Positions 32,256 to 40,709 of a stretch of DNA of 44,755 nucleotides are shown here, one piece after another (within the stretch, counting starts at the first letter, position 1; each line of letters begins with the position of its first letter). The stretch is from positions 1-44,755 of the forward strand of contig WGNK01000039.1 in assembly GCA_016124535.1 (NCBI GenBank), in the 5' to 3' direction. Position numbers and translations under genes: made by a program. The notes beneath the pieces were generated by a model. It did not search any database and had not been told where the DNA came from. It saw only the letters and a program-made list of their open reading frames with translations. Source of the DNA: Azospirillum sp. (GTDB taxonomy: Bacteria; Pseudomonadota; Alphaproteobacteria; Azospirillales; Azospirillaceae).

Positions 32256-33554
32256 TTATTCCGCCGCCTTGCTTAGCGCTTGGTCGAGATCGGCGATGAT
32301 GTCGTCGGCACTTTCCAGGCCGACCGACAGGCGGACCACTTCGGGGCCGGCGCCGGCCGCTTCCAGCGCTTCGGCTTCGAGCTGGCGGTGGGTGGTCGAA
32401 GCCGGGTGGATGATCAGAGACCGGCAATCGCCGATATTGGCCAGATGGCTGAACAGCTCGACGCTCTCCACCACCTTGATCCCGGCCTGATAGCCGCCCT
32501 TGACCCCGAAGGTCAGCACCGCACCGGCGCCGCGCGGCAGGTACTTTTTGGCAAGACCGTTGAATTTGCTCGACGCCAGGCCGGCGTAGCTGACCCAGCT
32601 GACTCCGGGGTGGCCTTCGAGGTATTCGGCGACCTTCTGGGCATTGGCGCAGTGGCGATCCATGCGCAACGCCAGGGTCTCGATCCCGAGCAGAGCCAGG
32701 AAGGCGTTGAACGGCTGCTGGTTGGGGCCGAGGTCGCGCAGGCCGACGGCATGGCCGTGGATGGTGAAGGCGAGGTCGCCGAAGGTTTCCTGGAAACGCA
32801 GCCCGTGATAGCCGCCGTCCGGGGCGGTGAGTGCCGGGTATTTGTCGCCCGCCGCCGCCCAGTCGAAGCGGCCGCTGTCGATCACCACGCCGCCGATCGA
32901 GGTGCCGTTGCCCGAGAGGAACTTGGTGGTGGAATGGACCACCAGGGTGGCGCCGTGTTCGATCGGCCGGCACAGATAGGGCGTCGCCAGGGTGTTATCG
33001 ACGATCAGCGGGATCTTGGCCTCGTCGGCGATCTTGGCCACCGCGGCGATGTCGATCACGATGCCGCCGGGATTGGCCAGGCTCTCGATGAACAGGGCCT
33101 TGGTCTTGGGCGTCAGCGCGCGGCGGAAGTTCTCGGCGTCGGTGGCATCGACAAAGCTGCAGTTCCAGCCGAAGGCGCGCGGGAAGCTGTTGGAAAACTG
33201 GTTGAGCGAGCCGCCATAAAGCTGCTTGGCCGCGATAAAGTGGTCGCCCGGCTGCATCAGCGGGAACAAGCTCAGCATCTGCGCGGCGTGGCCCGACGAC
33301 GTGGCGGTGGCGCCGCGGCCGCCTTCCAGGCTGGCCATGCGCTCTTCCAGCACCGAGACCGTCGGGTTGGTCAGGCGGGAATAGATGAAGCCGACCTTCT
33401 GCAGATTGAACAACGAGGCGGCGTGGTCGACATCGTCGAACACGTAGCTGGTGGTCTGGTAGATCGGGGTAGCGCGGGCGCCGGTGGTCGGGTCGGGGGC
33501 GGCGCCGGCATGGATGGCGCGGGTCTCGAACCCGAAACATTTTTGTTCGGTCAT
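32256..33554 (-). CDS. metY: O-acetylhomoserine aminocarboxypropyltransferase (sulfhydrylase)
   Basis: A 432-residue Cys/Met-metabolism PLP enzyme of the MetY type, which forms homocysteine from O-acetylhomoserine and sulfide. The length (about 430, longer than MetB/MetZ) and GFETRAIHAGAAPDPTTGAR opening fit MetY. PLP lysine K211 lies in STTKFLSGNG; YSRLTNPTVSVLEERMA and the C-terminal RLSVGLESADDIIADL are typical. The ATG at 33552-33554 has GGGAGAGG just upstream; an in-frame start five codons earlier is less likely. It is the third gene of a minus-strand operon after a crotonase-like gene and a CoA-binding gene. O-succinylhomoserine use cannot be excluded. Confidence 0.94.
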   Translation of the reverse strand: MTEQKCFGFETRAIHAGAAPDPTTGARATPIYQTTSYVFDDVDHAASLFNLQKVGFIYSRLTNPTVSVLEERMASLEGGRGATATSSGHAAQMLSLFPLMQPGDHFIAAKQLYGGSLNQFSNSFPRAFGWNCSFVDATDAENFRRALTPKTKALFIESLANPGGIVIDIAAVAKIADEAKIPLIVDNTLATPYLCRPIEHGATLVVHSTTKFLSGNGTSIGGVVIDSGRFDWAAAGDKYPALTAPDGGYHGLRFQETFGDLAFTIHGHAVGLRDLGPNQQPFNAFLALLGIETLALRMDRHCANAQKVAEYLEGHPGVSWVSYAGLASSKFNGLAKKYLPRGAGAVLTFGVKGGYQAGIKVVESVELFSHLANIGDCRSLIIHPASTTHRQLEAEALEAAGAGPEVVRLSVGLESADDIIADLDQALSKAAE

Positions 33555-33573
33555 AACCTCTCCCTTCAATCGA

Positions 33574-34077
33574 TTACATCAGTTTCTTGACCGCCCGGGT
33601 CGGCGGTCGCTTCTTGTTGACGATAACGTTCGAATTGATGCCCTGCCAGCCCAGTTCGCCGAACAGCCTGGCGTATTCGATCTTGGGGCAGCGGTTCATC
33701 ACCACGTCGAGTCCGGCGGCCTCGGCCCGCGCCGCCGCCGCGTCATGGCGGACGCCGATCTGCAGCCACAGGATTTTTGCCCCCTTGGCGATCGCGGCGT
33801 CGGCGATCGGGGCGACCGCGTCGGATCTGCGGAAGACATCGACCATATCGACCGCGTCCGGCACCGACTCGAGCTCCGGATAGCAGATTTCGCCCAGAAT
33901 CACCTGGCCGGCCGCGGCAGGGTTGACCGGGATTACCCGGAAGCCCTTGCCCTGCAGGTATTTCATGACGAAGTAGCTGGGCCGGTTCCAGTTCGGGCTG
34001 GCGCCGATCATGGCGATGACGCGCGCGCGCGCCAGCACGCCGTGCAGATAGACGTCGGAATAGCTGTCGTGATTCAT
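33574..34077 (-). CDS. CoA-binding (YccU-type) protein
   Basis: A 167-residue single CoA_binding_2 domain. Rossmann-type RVIAMIGASPNWNRPSYFVM (19-38) is followed by FRVIPVNPAAAG, a middle strand MVDVFRRSDAVAPIADAAI, ILWLQIGVRHDAAAARAEAA and the conserved VVMNRCPKIEYARL. The family resembles the N-terminal domain of acyl-CoA synthetases, but its role is poorly understood. It lies between a crotonase-like gene (13 bp upstream) and metY (19 bp downstream), and CoA-binding plus MetY is a recurrent pair in alphaproteobacteria as far as I recall. Confidence 0.9.
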   Translation of the reverse strand: MNHDSYSDVYLHGVLARARVIAMIGASPNWNRPSYFVMKYLQGKGFRVIPVNPAAAGQVILGEICYPELESVPDAVDMVDVFRRSDAVAPIADAAIAKGAKILWLQIGVRHDAAAARAEAAGLDVVMNRCPKIEYARLFGELGWQGINSNVIVNKKRPPTRAVKKLM

Positions 34078-34090
34078 GCGGTCCCGAGGC

Positions 34091-34900
34091 TCACTGGCCC
34101 TGCCAGACCGGCGGGCGTTTCTGGATGAAGGCGTCGATGCCCTCGCCGGCGTCGCGCGCCATCATATTGCGGACCATGGCCTCGCAGGCATAGCCGTAGG
34201 CGTCCTCGACCGGCAGTTCGACCTGGCGGTAGAATGCCTCCTTGCCGATCGCCAGGATCGCCGGCGATTTGGAGGCGATCTTTTCCGCGAGAGCGGTCAC
34301 CGCCGCGTCGAGTTCGGTCTCGGGCACGGCGCGGTTGATCAGGCCGATCTCGATCGCGCGGGCGGCGTCGATCATCTCGCCGGTCAGCAGCATCTCCATC
34401 GCGGCCTTGCGCCCGACCGCGCGGGTCAAGGCCACCATTGGGGTCGAGCAAAAGAGGCCGATATTGACCCCCGGCGTGGCGAAGCGGATATTTTCGGCGG
34501 CAATCGCCAGATCGCAAGTCGCGACCAGCTGGCAGCCCGCCGCGGTGGCGATGCCGTGGACCCGTGCGATCACCGGCTGGCGCAGCCGGGTGATCGACAG
34601 CATCAGGTCGGCGCATTGGCGAAACAGGGCTTCGTAGATCTCGCGGCCGGGATTGGCCCTGATTTCCTTCAGATCGTGCCCGGAGCAGAATAGCGGCCCG
34701 GCGCCCTGGAGCACCACCACCTTGACCGAGGCGTCTTCGGCGATCGCATTGAACGCCTCCTGCAGGGCGGCCATCAGCCCGCGCGACAGCGCATTGCGCG
34801 CCTGCGGCCGATTCATCGTCAGGGTGGCGATGCCGGCGCGATCCTGGCGCAGCACCAAGGGTTCAGGCGCCGACTCGGATGGGGTGGCAACGGCGGACAT
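34091..34900 (-). CDS. crotonase-fold protein, enoyl-CoA hydratase-like but lacking both catalytic glutamates
   Basis: A 269-residue crotonase-superfamily member resembling the ECHDC3 type. The oxyanion-hole segments are present: FCSGHDLKE (71-79) and HGIATAAGCQL (115-125). The two general acid/base glutamates of true hydratases are replaced, by Q124 in AAGCQLVATCD and G144 in ATPGVNIGLF. It therefore probably binds an acyl-CoA but is unlikely to be a classical hydratase; a hydrolase, isomerase or non-catalytic role is possible. GAGGGAG precedes the ATG at 34898-34900, and a good promoter lies about 40 bp further up. It is the first gene of the operon with the CoA-binding protein and metY. 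Confidence 0.88.
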   Translation of the reverse strand: MSAVATPSESAPEPLVLRQDRAGIATLTMNRPQARNALSRGLMAALQEAFNAIAEDASVKVVVLQGAGPLFCSGHDLKEIRANPGREIYEALFRQCADLMLSITRLRQPVIARVHGIATAAGCQLVATCDLAIAAENIRFATPGVNIGLFCSTPMVALTRAVGRKAAMEMLLTGEMIDAARAIEIGLINRAVPETELDAAVTALAEKIASKSPAILAIGKEAFYRQVELPVEDAYGYACEAMVRNMMARDAGEGIDAFIQKRPPVWQGQ

Positions 34901-34938
34901 GGCGGGGCTCCCTCTCGTTTTTTGAGCTTTGATCGCAG

Positions 34939-34967
34939 TTTATTCCGCTTTTGCCAGGGTCGGCCAA
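34939..34967 (-). promoter_or_regulatory. sigma-70-like promoter for the crotonase-CoA-binding-metY operon
   Basis: On the minus strand TTGGCC (complement of 34962-34967) and AATAAA (complement of 34939-34944) are exactly 17 bp apart. Transcription would start near 34931, about 30 bp before the start codon and just upstream of the GAGGGAG ribosome binding site. The location in the divergent gap to gpt is appropriate. Confidence 0.5.
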
Positions 34968-35074
34968 GAACATTCTCCGGTGCCGGACCCCAGGGCGAGC
35001 GCGGTGCGAAACCATAGACTTTTGCTGAGAAAACGGCTTCCTATCGGCGGAGATGGCGGGCCGGGGAGGGGTCG

Positions 35075-35557
35075 GTGACGGACGGAATGGCGCGAGGTTT
35101 TCCGGTTTATTGGGAAGAGCTGCATCGCAACGCACGGGCTCTGGCGTGGCGGCTGGTCGATCAGGGGCCGTTCAAGGGGATCGTCGCGGTAACCCGCGGC
35201 GGCATGGTGCCGGCCGCGATCATCGCGCGCGAACTCGGCATCCGGGTGGTCGATACCATCTGCGTTTCCTCCTACGACCACCAGCAGCAGCGCGAGCCCC
35301 AGGTGCTGAAGGGGGTGGAAGGCGACGGCGAGGGCTGGCTGATCATCGACGACCTGGTCGATACCGGGCGCACCGCCGGGATCGTGCGGGCGCATCTGCC
35401 CAAGGCCCACTTCGCCACGGTCTATGCCAAGCCGGCCGGGCGGCCGCTGGTCGATACCTTTATCACCGAGGTCAGCCAGGACACCTGGATCTACTTCCCC
35501 TGGGATGTGGAACCCCAGTTCGTTCAGCCGATCGTCGAGCGCAAGCGTGGCGCTTGA
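35075..35557 (+). CDS. gpt: xanthine(-guanine) phosphoribosyltransferase
   Basis: A 160-residue type I phosphoribosyltransferase of the Gpt family, which salvages xanthine, guanine and hypoxanthine with PRPP. The PRPP-binding motif is WLIIDDLVDTGRTA (89-102). The N-terminal WEELHRNARALAWRL, AVTRGGMVPAAIIAREL (PRPP pyrophosphate loop) and the C-terminal DTWIYFPWD (purine-binding tryptophan) match E. coli Gpt. The start is a GTG at 35075, with GGGGAGGGG immediately upstream. Its end overlaps the putative start of the downstream DNA methyltransferase gene by 11 bp. Confidence 0.96.
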   Translation: MTDGMARGFPVYWEELHRNARALAWRLVDQGPFKGIVAVTRGGMVPAAIIARELGIRVVDTICVSSYDHQQQREPQVLKGVEGDGEGWLIIDDLVDTGRTAGIVRAHLPKAHFATVYAKPAGRPLVDTFITEVSQDTWIYFPWDVEPQFVQPIVERKRGA

Positions 35558-36545
35558 TGCCGTCGATGGGTCCAGGGGCCGCCGGTCCCTGGCTGGGGTC
35601 AAAGGGGGCAGCGCCCCCTTGCACCTGCTCGAAGAGCAGGCGTGGCAATCGGCCCGCGAAGCCTGCGCCATCATTTTTGCGGAGCCGTGCCCAGGCATCC
35701 TGATTGCGTGTGACAACGCTCTGGATTGGCTTGGCCGACTGCCTGAAGACACCTTGCACGCCATCGTCACCGACCCGCCCTATGGCCTGATCGAGTATCA
35801 GGCGAAAGACCACGCCAAGCTGCGCCGGGGGCAGGGCGGGGTATGGCGGATACCGCCGCGGCTGGATGGCTGCATGCGGGCGCCGCTGCCGCGATTTACC
35901 GTTCTCGATGAGAACGATAAGGAAGGGCTCTTTTCTTTCTTTATGAGATTCGCCGGGCTGGCGCTGCGGGCGCTGGTGCCGGGTGGACACCTTATGGTGG
36001 CGTCGAACCCGCTGGTGTCGTCGCTGACTTTCAGCGCGTTCCAGGCAGCCGGGTTCGAGAAGCGCGGCGAGATCATTCGCCTGGTTCAGACCCTGCGCGG
36101 CGGCGACCGGCCCAAGGGCGCCGAGGCCGAGTTTGCTGAGGTCACGGCGATGCCACGGGCCGGCTGGGAGCCCTGGGGCCTGTTCCGCAAGCCGTTGTCG
36201 GAAAAGACCGTGGCGGCCAATTTGCGGCGGTGGGGAACCGGCGGACTGCGGCGGATCTCGGCGGCGGAGCCGTTTCGCGACGTGATTGCCTCGGCCCCGA
36301 CCAGAGCGGCGGAGCGGGCACTGGCGCCCCACCCCTCGCTCAAGCCGCAGCGGCTGATGCGCCAGCTGGTGCGCGCCATGCTGCCGTTGGGGGCCGGGGT
36401 CGTGTGCGACCCGTTCGCCGGCGGCGGATCGACGCTGGCGGCGGCGGCGGCACTCGGTTTTAAGGCGGTCGGCATCGAGCTGGACCCAGCCTACGCGGCC
36501 CTGGCGGTGGGGGCGATCCCGGCGTTGAAGGCGTTGGATGGCTGA
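35547..36545 (+). CDS. orphan DNA methyltransferase (beta-class, N4-cytosine/N6-adenine type)
   Basis: A site-specific amino-methyltransferase. The catalytic DPPYG comes first (about 76-80, in HAIVTDPPYGLIEYQ), and the SAM-binding FAGGGST comes near the C-terminus (about 290-296, in VVCDPFAGGGSTLAA), which is the beta-class order. HPSLKPQRLMRQLVR is also typical. No restriction endonuclease gene lies nearby, so it may be regulatory. The start is unclear. A GTG at 35547 overlaps gpt and gives 332 residues whose first 25 codons run through a double-hairpin repeat (35572-35620). A TTG at 35619 just after the repeat would give 308 residues and fits the family N-terminus (GILIACDNALDWL) better. 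Target sequence unknown. Confidence 0.85.
   Translation: MALDAVDGSRGRRSLAGVKGGSAPLHLLEEQAWQSAREACAIIFAEPCPGILIACDNALDWLGRLPEDTLHAIVTDPPYGLIEYQAKDHAKLRRGQGGVWRIPPRLDGCMRAPLPRFTVLDENDKEGLFSFFMRFAGLALRALVPGGHLMVASNPLVSSLTFSAFQAAGFEKRGEIIRLVQTLRGGDRPKGAEAEFAEVTAMPRAGWEPWGLFRKPLSEKTVAANLRRWGTGGLRRISAAEPFRDVIASAPTRAAERALAPHPSLKPQRLMRQLVRAMLPLGAGVVCDPFAGGGSTLAAAAALGFKAVGIELDPAYAALAVGAIPALKALDG
35572..35620 (+). repeat. double-hairpin intergenic element, copy 1
   Basis: CCAGGGGCC (35572-35580) pairs with GGTCCCTGG (35584-35592) with one G-T wobble and a GCC loop. A linker CTGGGGTC follows, then AAGGGGGC (35602-35609) pairs with GCCCCCTT (35613-35620). It lies between gpt and the methyltransferase coding core. 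A related arrangement with the same TGGGGTC linker occurs at 38212-38254. Confidence 0.7.
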
Positions 36546-36591
36546 TCGGGCTCGACAGGGCGGCCACAGACAACAGGGGGCGGGTCGGTTG

Positions 36592-38130
36592 ATGCTGCGG
36601 CAGATCGTTTCGGTGGGGGGCTTGACCCTGGTCAGCCGGGTCGCGGGGTTCGTCCGCGACGTGCTGACGGCGGCCTATCTGGGCGCGGGCCCGGTGGCCG
36701 ACGCCTTCTTCGTGGCGCTGCGCCTGCCCAATCATTTTCGCGCCCTGTTCGCCGAGGGCGCGTTCAATACCGCTTTCGTGCCGGTCTTCTCGGAAATTCT
36801 GGTCAAGGAGGGCCGGGATCCGGCGAAGGCGTTCGCCGAGCATCTGCAGTCGATGATGATCCTGGTTCAGAGCGGGCTGTTGATTGGCTTCCTGGCGATC
36901 ATGCCGTGGTTCATGCTGGTCTTTGCTCCGGGATTTGCCGAGGATCCAGAAAAATTCGATCTGGCGGTCTTGTTCACCCGCATCACCTTTCCCTATCTGC
37001 CGTTCATTTCCCTGGTTGCCCTGATGGGGGCGATGCTCAACAGCCTGGGACGCTTCGCGGCGGCGGCGGCGGCGCCGATCCTGCTCAACCTGACCCTGAT
37101 CGCGGCCCTGATCTGTTTGACGCCGTTACTGCCGACCACCGGGCACGCCCTGGCCTGGGGCGTCTTCGCCGCCGGCATTGTCGAGTTCGTCTATCTGGCC
37201 TGGGATTGTCACCGCGCCGGGGTTTCGCTCTGCCTGGTCCGGCCGCGACTGACCCCGCGGGTCCGGCAGTTTTTCAAGGTGTTGGGTCCGGCGGCGCTGG
37301 GCTCGGGACTGACCCAGATCAGCCTGTTTGCCGATACCCTGATCGCGTCGTTTCTGCCCACCGGGGCGGTGTCCTATCTTTATTATGCCGACCGGCTGAA
37401 CCAGCTACCGCTGGGGGTGATCGGCATCGCGATCGGCACGGTGCTGCTGCCGGAACTGTCCAAACGGCTGAAGGGCGGCGACGATGCCGGCGCCGCCGAG
37501 AGCCAGAACCGGGCGCTGGAGCTGTCGCTTCTGCTGACCCTGCCGGCGGCGGCGGCGTTCGCTGCGGCGGGCGGACCGATCATGGCGGTGCTGTTCCAGC
37601 GCGGCGCCTTCGGGGCGGCCGATGCCGCGGCGGCGGCGGCGACGCTGGCCGCCTACGCGGTCGGACTGCCAGCCTTCGTGCTGGTGCGCAGCCTGGTTCC
37701 CGGCTTCTACGCCCGCCAGGACACCGTAACGCCGGTGCGGATCGCGGTGGCCGCGGTCGCGGTCAATGTCGCGCTCAAGATCGCCCTGATGGGGCCGCTG
37801 GCCCAGGTCGGCTTGGCGCTGGCGACCGCAGCCGGTTCCTGGATTAATGTCGGCCTGCTTGCCCTGACACTCTACCGACGCGGCTTCCTGGTGGTCGACC
37901 ACCGGCTGCGGCGGCGGCTGCCGCGGGTGCTGTTGGCCACCGCCGGGATGGCGGCGGCGGTGTGGTTCGGGCAATCCGCCCTGGTCGGGCTGTTGAACGA
38001 CGGCCACGCGGCGGCGCGCGCCGCCGGCTTGGCGGTGCTGGTGTGCGGTGGGCTCGCGATCTATGGCGGCCTGGCGGTAGCGACCGGCGCGGTCGGCGGC
38101 AGCGATTTGAAACGCCTGCTGCGCCGCTGA
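36592..38130 (+). CDS. murJ: lipid II flippase MurJ
   Basis: A 512-residue MATE/MVF-type membrane protein with about 14 hydrophobic segments that moves lipid II across the inner membrane for peptidoglycan synthesis. Conserved features are the N-terminal TLVSRVAGFVRDVLTAAYLG, ADAFFVALRLPNHFRALFAE, then GAFNTAFVPVFSE. Further on are the central LFADTLIASFLPTGAVSYLYYADRL and NQLPLGVIGIAIGTVLLPEL, and PGFYARQDTVTPVRIA. The ATG at 36592 gives the standard N-terminus; an earlier in-frame start adds 18 residues without similarity. It follows the methyltransferase by 46 bp and is convergent with the hybrid kinase. Confidence 0.96.
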   Translation: MLRQIVSVGGLTLVSRVAGFVRDVLTAAYLGAGPVADAFFVALRLPNHFRALFAEGAFNTAFVPVFSEILVKEGRDPAKAFAEHLQSMMILVQSGLLIGFLAIMPWFMLVFAPGFAEDPEKFDLAVLFTRITFPYLPFISLVALMGAMLNSLGRFAAAAAAPILLNLTLIAALICLTPLLPTTGHALAWGVFAAGIVEFVYLAWDCHRAGVSLCLVRPRLTPRVRQFFKVLGPAALGSGLTQISLFADTLIASFLPTGAVSYLYYADRLNQLPLGVIGIAIGTVLLPELSKRLKGGDDAGAAESQNRALELSLLLTLPAAAAFAAAGGPIMAVLFQRGAFGAADAAAAAATLAAYAVGLPAFVLVRSLVPGFYARQDTVTPVRIAVAAVAVNVALKIALMGPLAQVGLALATAAGSWINVGLLALTLYRRGFLVVDHRLRRRLPRVLLATAGMAAAVWFGQSALVGLLNDGHAAARAAGLAVLVCGGLAIYGGLAVATGAVGGSDLKRLLRR

Positions 38131-38211
38131 GCGGAGGCGTTATTTGCGCCGGGAAGACGGTCTCAGAGCAAAAAGACCGGGGTCCGCGGGCGGCCAACCC
38201 GGAGATGGTTG

Positions 38212-38254
38212 CCAAAGGCCCTCGGCCTTTGGTGGGGTCAGGAGGGCGAGGCCC
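38212..38254. repeat. double-hairpin intergenic element, copy 2
   Basis: CCAAAGGCC (38212-38220) and GGCCTTTGG (38224-38232) form a perfect 9-bp stem with loop CTC. TGGGGTC follows (38233-38239), then a short GGGC-GAG-GCCC stem (38244-38254). The layout mirrors the copy at 35572-35620. The stop codon of the convergent kinase (38238-38240) lies inside the linker. An imperfect hairpin, GGCCAACC/GGTTGCC, precedes it at about 38192-38213. The region probably ends both murJ and kinase transcripts. Confidence 0.6.
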
Positions 38255-40709
38255 GTTCCCGTTGAGACCATCCACGTTCGACGATCACGGTCTCCAGCGC
38301 GGCCAGGGTGTCGACGCCGAGCATCGGGATGGTGGCGATGATGCGTCGGGCCAGCATGGTGTCGCCGGCCTTGAACGCGAGCTCGGCCTGACCGGCGATC
38401 CGGTCGAGGCGGATCGCACCGACCTGGCCGGCGGCACCGCTCAGGCTGTGGCAGACCCGAACCGCCGCCCGCAGATCCCCCTTGTCGAGCAGGCCGGTGA
38501 GGTTGGCCAATTTGCTGCCGATCTCACTGCGGAAGGTGTTCACGAGTTCGGGCAGCATGTCGCCGACATCGCTGCCGAGTTCGGCCAGAACCGCAGAGTC
38601 GAGCAGCGGTGCGGCGTCCTGGTCGGTCGGCTTGGCCGGGTCCAACTCGGCAAGTGCGAAGGCGCGCTCGAGCACTTTCAGCAACTGATCCCGACGGACC
38701 GGCTTGGTCAGGCAGCCATCCATGCCGGCGTCCAGACAGCGGATCTGGTCGTCGCGCATGGCGCTGGCGGTGACCGCGACGATTGGCGTGCAGGCCAGCG
38801 GGCCGCCCATCGCCCGGATCAGCCGGGTCGCGTCCAGGCCATCGAGGTCCGGCATCGAAATATCCATCAGCACCAGATGATAGGGGCGACGGGCCACGGC
38901 ATCGAGCGCCTCCAGCCCGTTATTGGCCAGATCGACCCGACAGCCGAGCTTCTCCAACATCAGTTTGAGCACCAGCTGGTTGGTCGCGTTGTCTTCGGCG
39001 ATCAGAACGTCGATGCGGCGGCTGGCGGCGGGTGCCGCGGTGGCGGGGGCGCCATTCCTGGCTTGCGGGTCAGGCGGCGCTGGCGCGGGGCGGCCGACCG
39101 AGGGGATAACCGGGATGCTGAACCAGAAGCGACTGCCGATCCCTTCCTCGCTGGAGAAGCCGACGGTTCCGCCCATCGCTTCGGCCAGCCGGCGGGTGAT
39201 CGCCAGGCCGAGGCCGGTGCCGCCGGCCCGCCTGCGGTCGGACGGGGCGAGCTGGGCGAATTCGGTGAAGACGTCCTTGTGCCGTTCGGTCGGGATGCCG
39301 ATTCCGCTGTCCGAGACCACCGCTTCGAGCTGAAAGCGGTCGGGCGCCTGGAGCTGGCCGGCCAATCGAATCGAAACCATGCCCTGCGCGGTGAATTTGA
39401 GCGCGTTGCTCAGCAGATTGACCAGCATCTGGCGAATGCGGCCATCGTCGGCGACCACCCGCGCCGGGACCGCCGGGTCGACTTCGGCGACCATGCGGAG
39501 GGTTTTCCGTCGCGCTTCGGGCCGGCACAACTCGACGATGCTCGAGAGCAGCGTGGCCGGATCGAAGGTGACCGGCTCCAGATCGATCCGCCCGGCCTCC
39601 ATCTTGGCCAGGTCCAGAATCTCGTTGAGGATGGTCAGCAGGGCCTCGCCGCTGGTGCGCGCGGTGTCGAGCAGGCGCCGCTGCTCCGGGCGCAGCTCGG
39701 TTTCGCCGAGCAGGCTGAGGGTCCCGAGCAGGCCGTTCATCGGCGTCCGCAACTCGTGGCTGATCATCGCCAGAAAGGCCGATTTCGAACTGCTGGCCCG
39801 TTCGGCGGCGTCCTTGGCGGCCCGCAACTCGCCCTCGATGTGATGGCGTTCGGTGATGTCGGTCACGGTGCCGGTCAGACGCACCCCGCTGGCGTCCTCC
39901 ACCGATTCGCCGCGACCCGCAACCACGCGCACCGCGCCATCGGCACCGACCACCCGATGCTCCAGAGAAATCGGTCCGCGCTGGTCGGCCGCCTGGCGGA
40001 ACGCGGCGGTGACCCGCTCACGGTCCTCGGGATGGACCTTGTCCAGGAAGGTCCCGAACGCGATCGCCTGTCGCGGTGGCAGGCCGCAGATGCGGCTGCC
40101 CTCGTCCGACCAGCTCATGGCCTCGTTAGCCAGGTCCCAGTCCCACTTGCCGATGCCGGCGATCCGTTGCGCCTCGGCCAGACTGGCCATGGTGCATTCG
40201 ACCACGCTGAGTGACTGGCGCAATTCCAGCTCGTTGACCACCATGCCGGCGAGATCGTGGAGCAAGGCGCGAAGCGTGGCGTCGAGGTCGGGGCGGCGGT
40301 GGCGGTCGATCACGCATAGCGATCCGACGGCAAAGCCGTCCGCAGTCCGCAACGGGGCGCCGGCATAGAATCGAATCTGCGGCGTGCTCAGAACCAGCGG
40401 ATTGTCGCTGAAGCGCGGGTCGACCGAGGCGTCCGACACCACCATCACGTCCTCACTCAGGATGGTGTGGGCGGAAAATGCCAAGTCCCGCGGCGTCTCG
40501 GTAACCGCGAGGCCGACCCGTGATTTGAACCATTGGCGGCGATCATCGAGCAGGCTGATCAGCGCGATCGGTGCCTGGAACAAGTGCGCGGCGAGCCGGG
40601 TCAGTCGGTCGAAGCGATCCTCCGGGGCGGTGTCGAGGATTCGGTACCGCCGCAGTGCGGCCAGACGTGCGCGCTCGTCCGGAGGGAGTGGGGCAGGGGC
40701 GGCGCACAT
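38238..40709 (-). CDS. cytosolic hybrid histidine kinase (GAF-PAS-HisKA-HATPase-REC-HPt)
   Basis: An 823-residue soluble kinase counted from the ATG at 40707-40709. The GAF domain (about 10-170) opens with RYRILDTAPEDRFDRLTRLA and contains RQWFKSRVGL and YAGAPLRT. PAS follows (about 175-290, IGKWDWDLANEAMSW), then HisKA with H318 in MISHELRTPMNG and HATPase with NLLSNALKFT, DSGIGI and GGTGLGLA. The receiver has D616 in LVLMDISMPDLDG and K669 in LTKP. The HPt histidine is H754 in CHSLSGAAGQVGA, where the lysine after the leucine seen in most HPt motifs is a serine. A longer in-frame start at 40769 is possible. No response regulator gene is adjacent. The signal is unknown; GAF domains of this class often sense redox or small molecules. 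Confidence 0.92.
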   Translation of the reverse strand: MCAAPAPLPPDERARLAALRRYRILDTAPEDRFDRLTRLAAHLFQAPIALISLLDDRRQWFKSRVGLAVTETPRDLAFSAHTILSEDVMVVSDASVDPRFSDNPLVLSTPQIRFYAGAPLRTADGFAVGSLCVIDRHRRPDLDATLRALLHDLAGMVVNELELRQSLSVVECTMASLAEAQRIAGIGKWDWDLANEAMSWSDEGSRICGLPPRQAIAFGTFLDKVHPEDRERVTAAFRQAADQRGPISLEHRVVGADGAVRVVAGRGESVEDASGVRLTGTVTDITERHHIEGELRAAKDAAERASSSKSAFLAMISHELRTPMNGLLGTLSLLGETELRPEQRRLLDTARTSGEALLTILNEILDLAKMEAGRIDLEPVTFDPATLLSSIVELCRPEARRKTLRMVAEVDPAVPARVVADDGRIRQMLVNLLSNALKFTAQGMVSIRLAGQLQAPDRFQLEAVVSDSGIGIPTERHKDVFTEFAQLAPSDRRRAGGTGLGLAITRRLAEAMGGTVGFSSEEGIGSRFWFSIPVIPSVGRPAPAPPDPQARNGAPATAAPAASRRIDVLIAEDNATNQLVLKLMLEKLGCRVDLANNGLEALDAVARRPYHLVLMDISMPDLDGLDATRLIRAMGGPLACTPIVAVTASAMRDDQIRCLDAGMDGCLTKPVRRDQLLKVLERAFALAELDPAKPTDQDAAPLLDSAVLAELGSDVGDMLPELVNTFRSEIGSKLANLTGLLDKGDLRAAVRVCHSLSGAAGQVGAIRLDRIAGQAELAFKAGDTMLARRIIATIPMLGVDTLAALETVIVERGWSQRERASPS

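Noticed and set aside
35547..36545. Restriction-modification system
   Set aside because: Only the methyltransferase is present; neighbours are gpt and murJ, with no endonuclease candidate.
37962..40214. Long plus-strand open frame opposite the second hybrid kinase
   Set aside because: Same antisense artefact; the kinase on the minus strand has all expected motifs.
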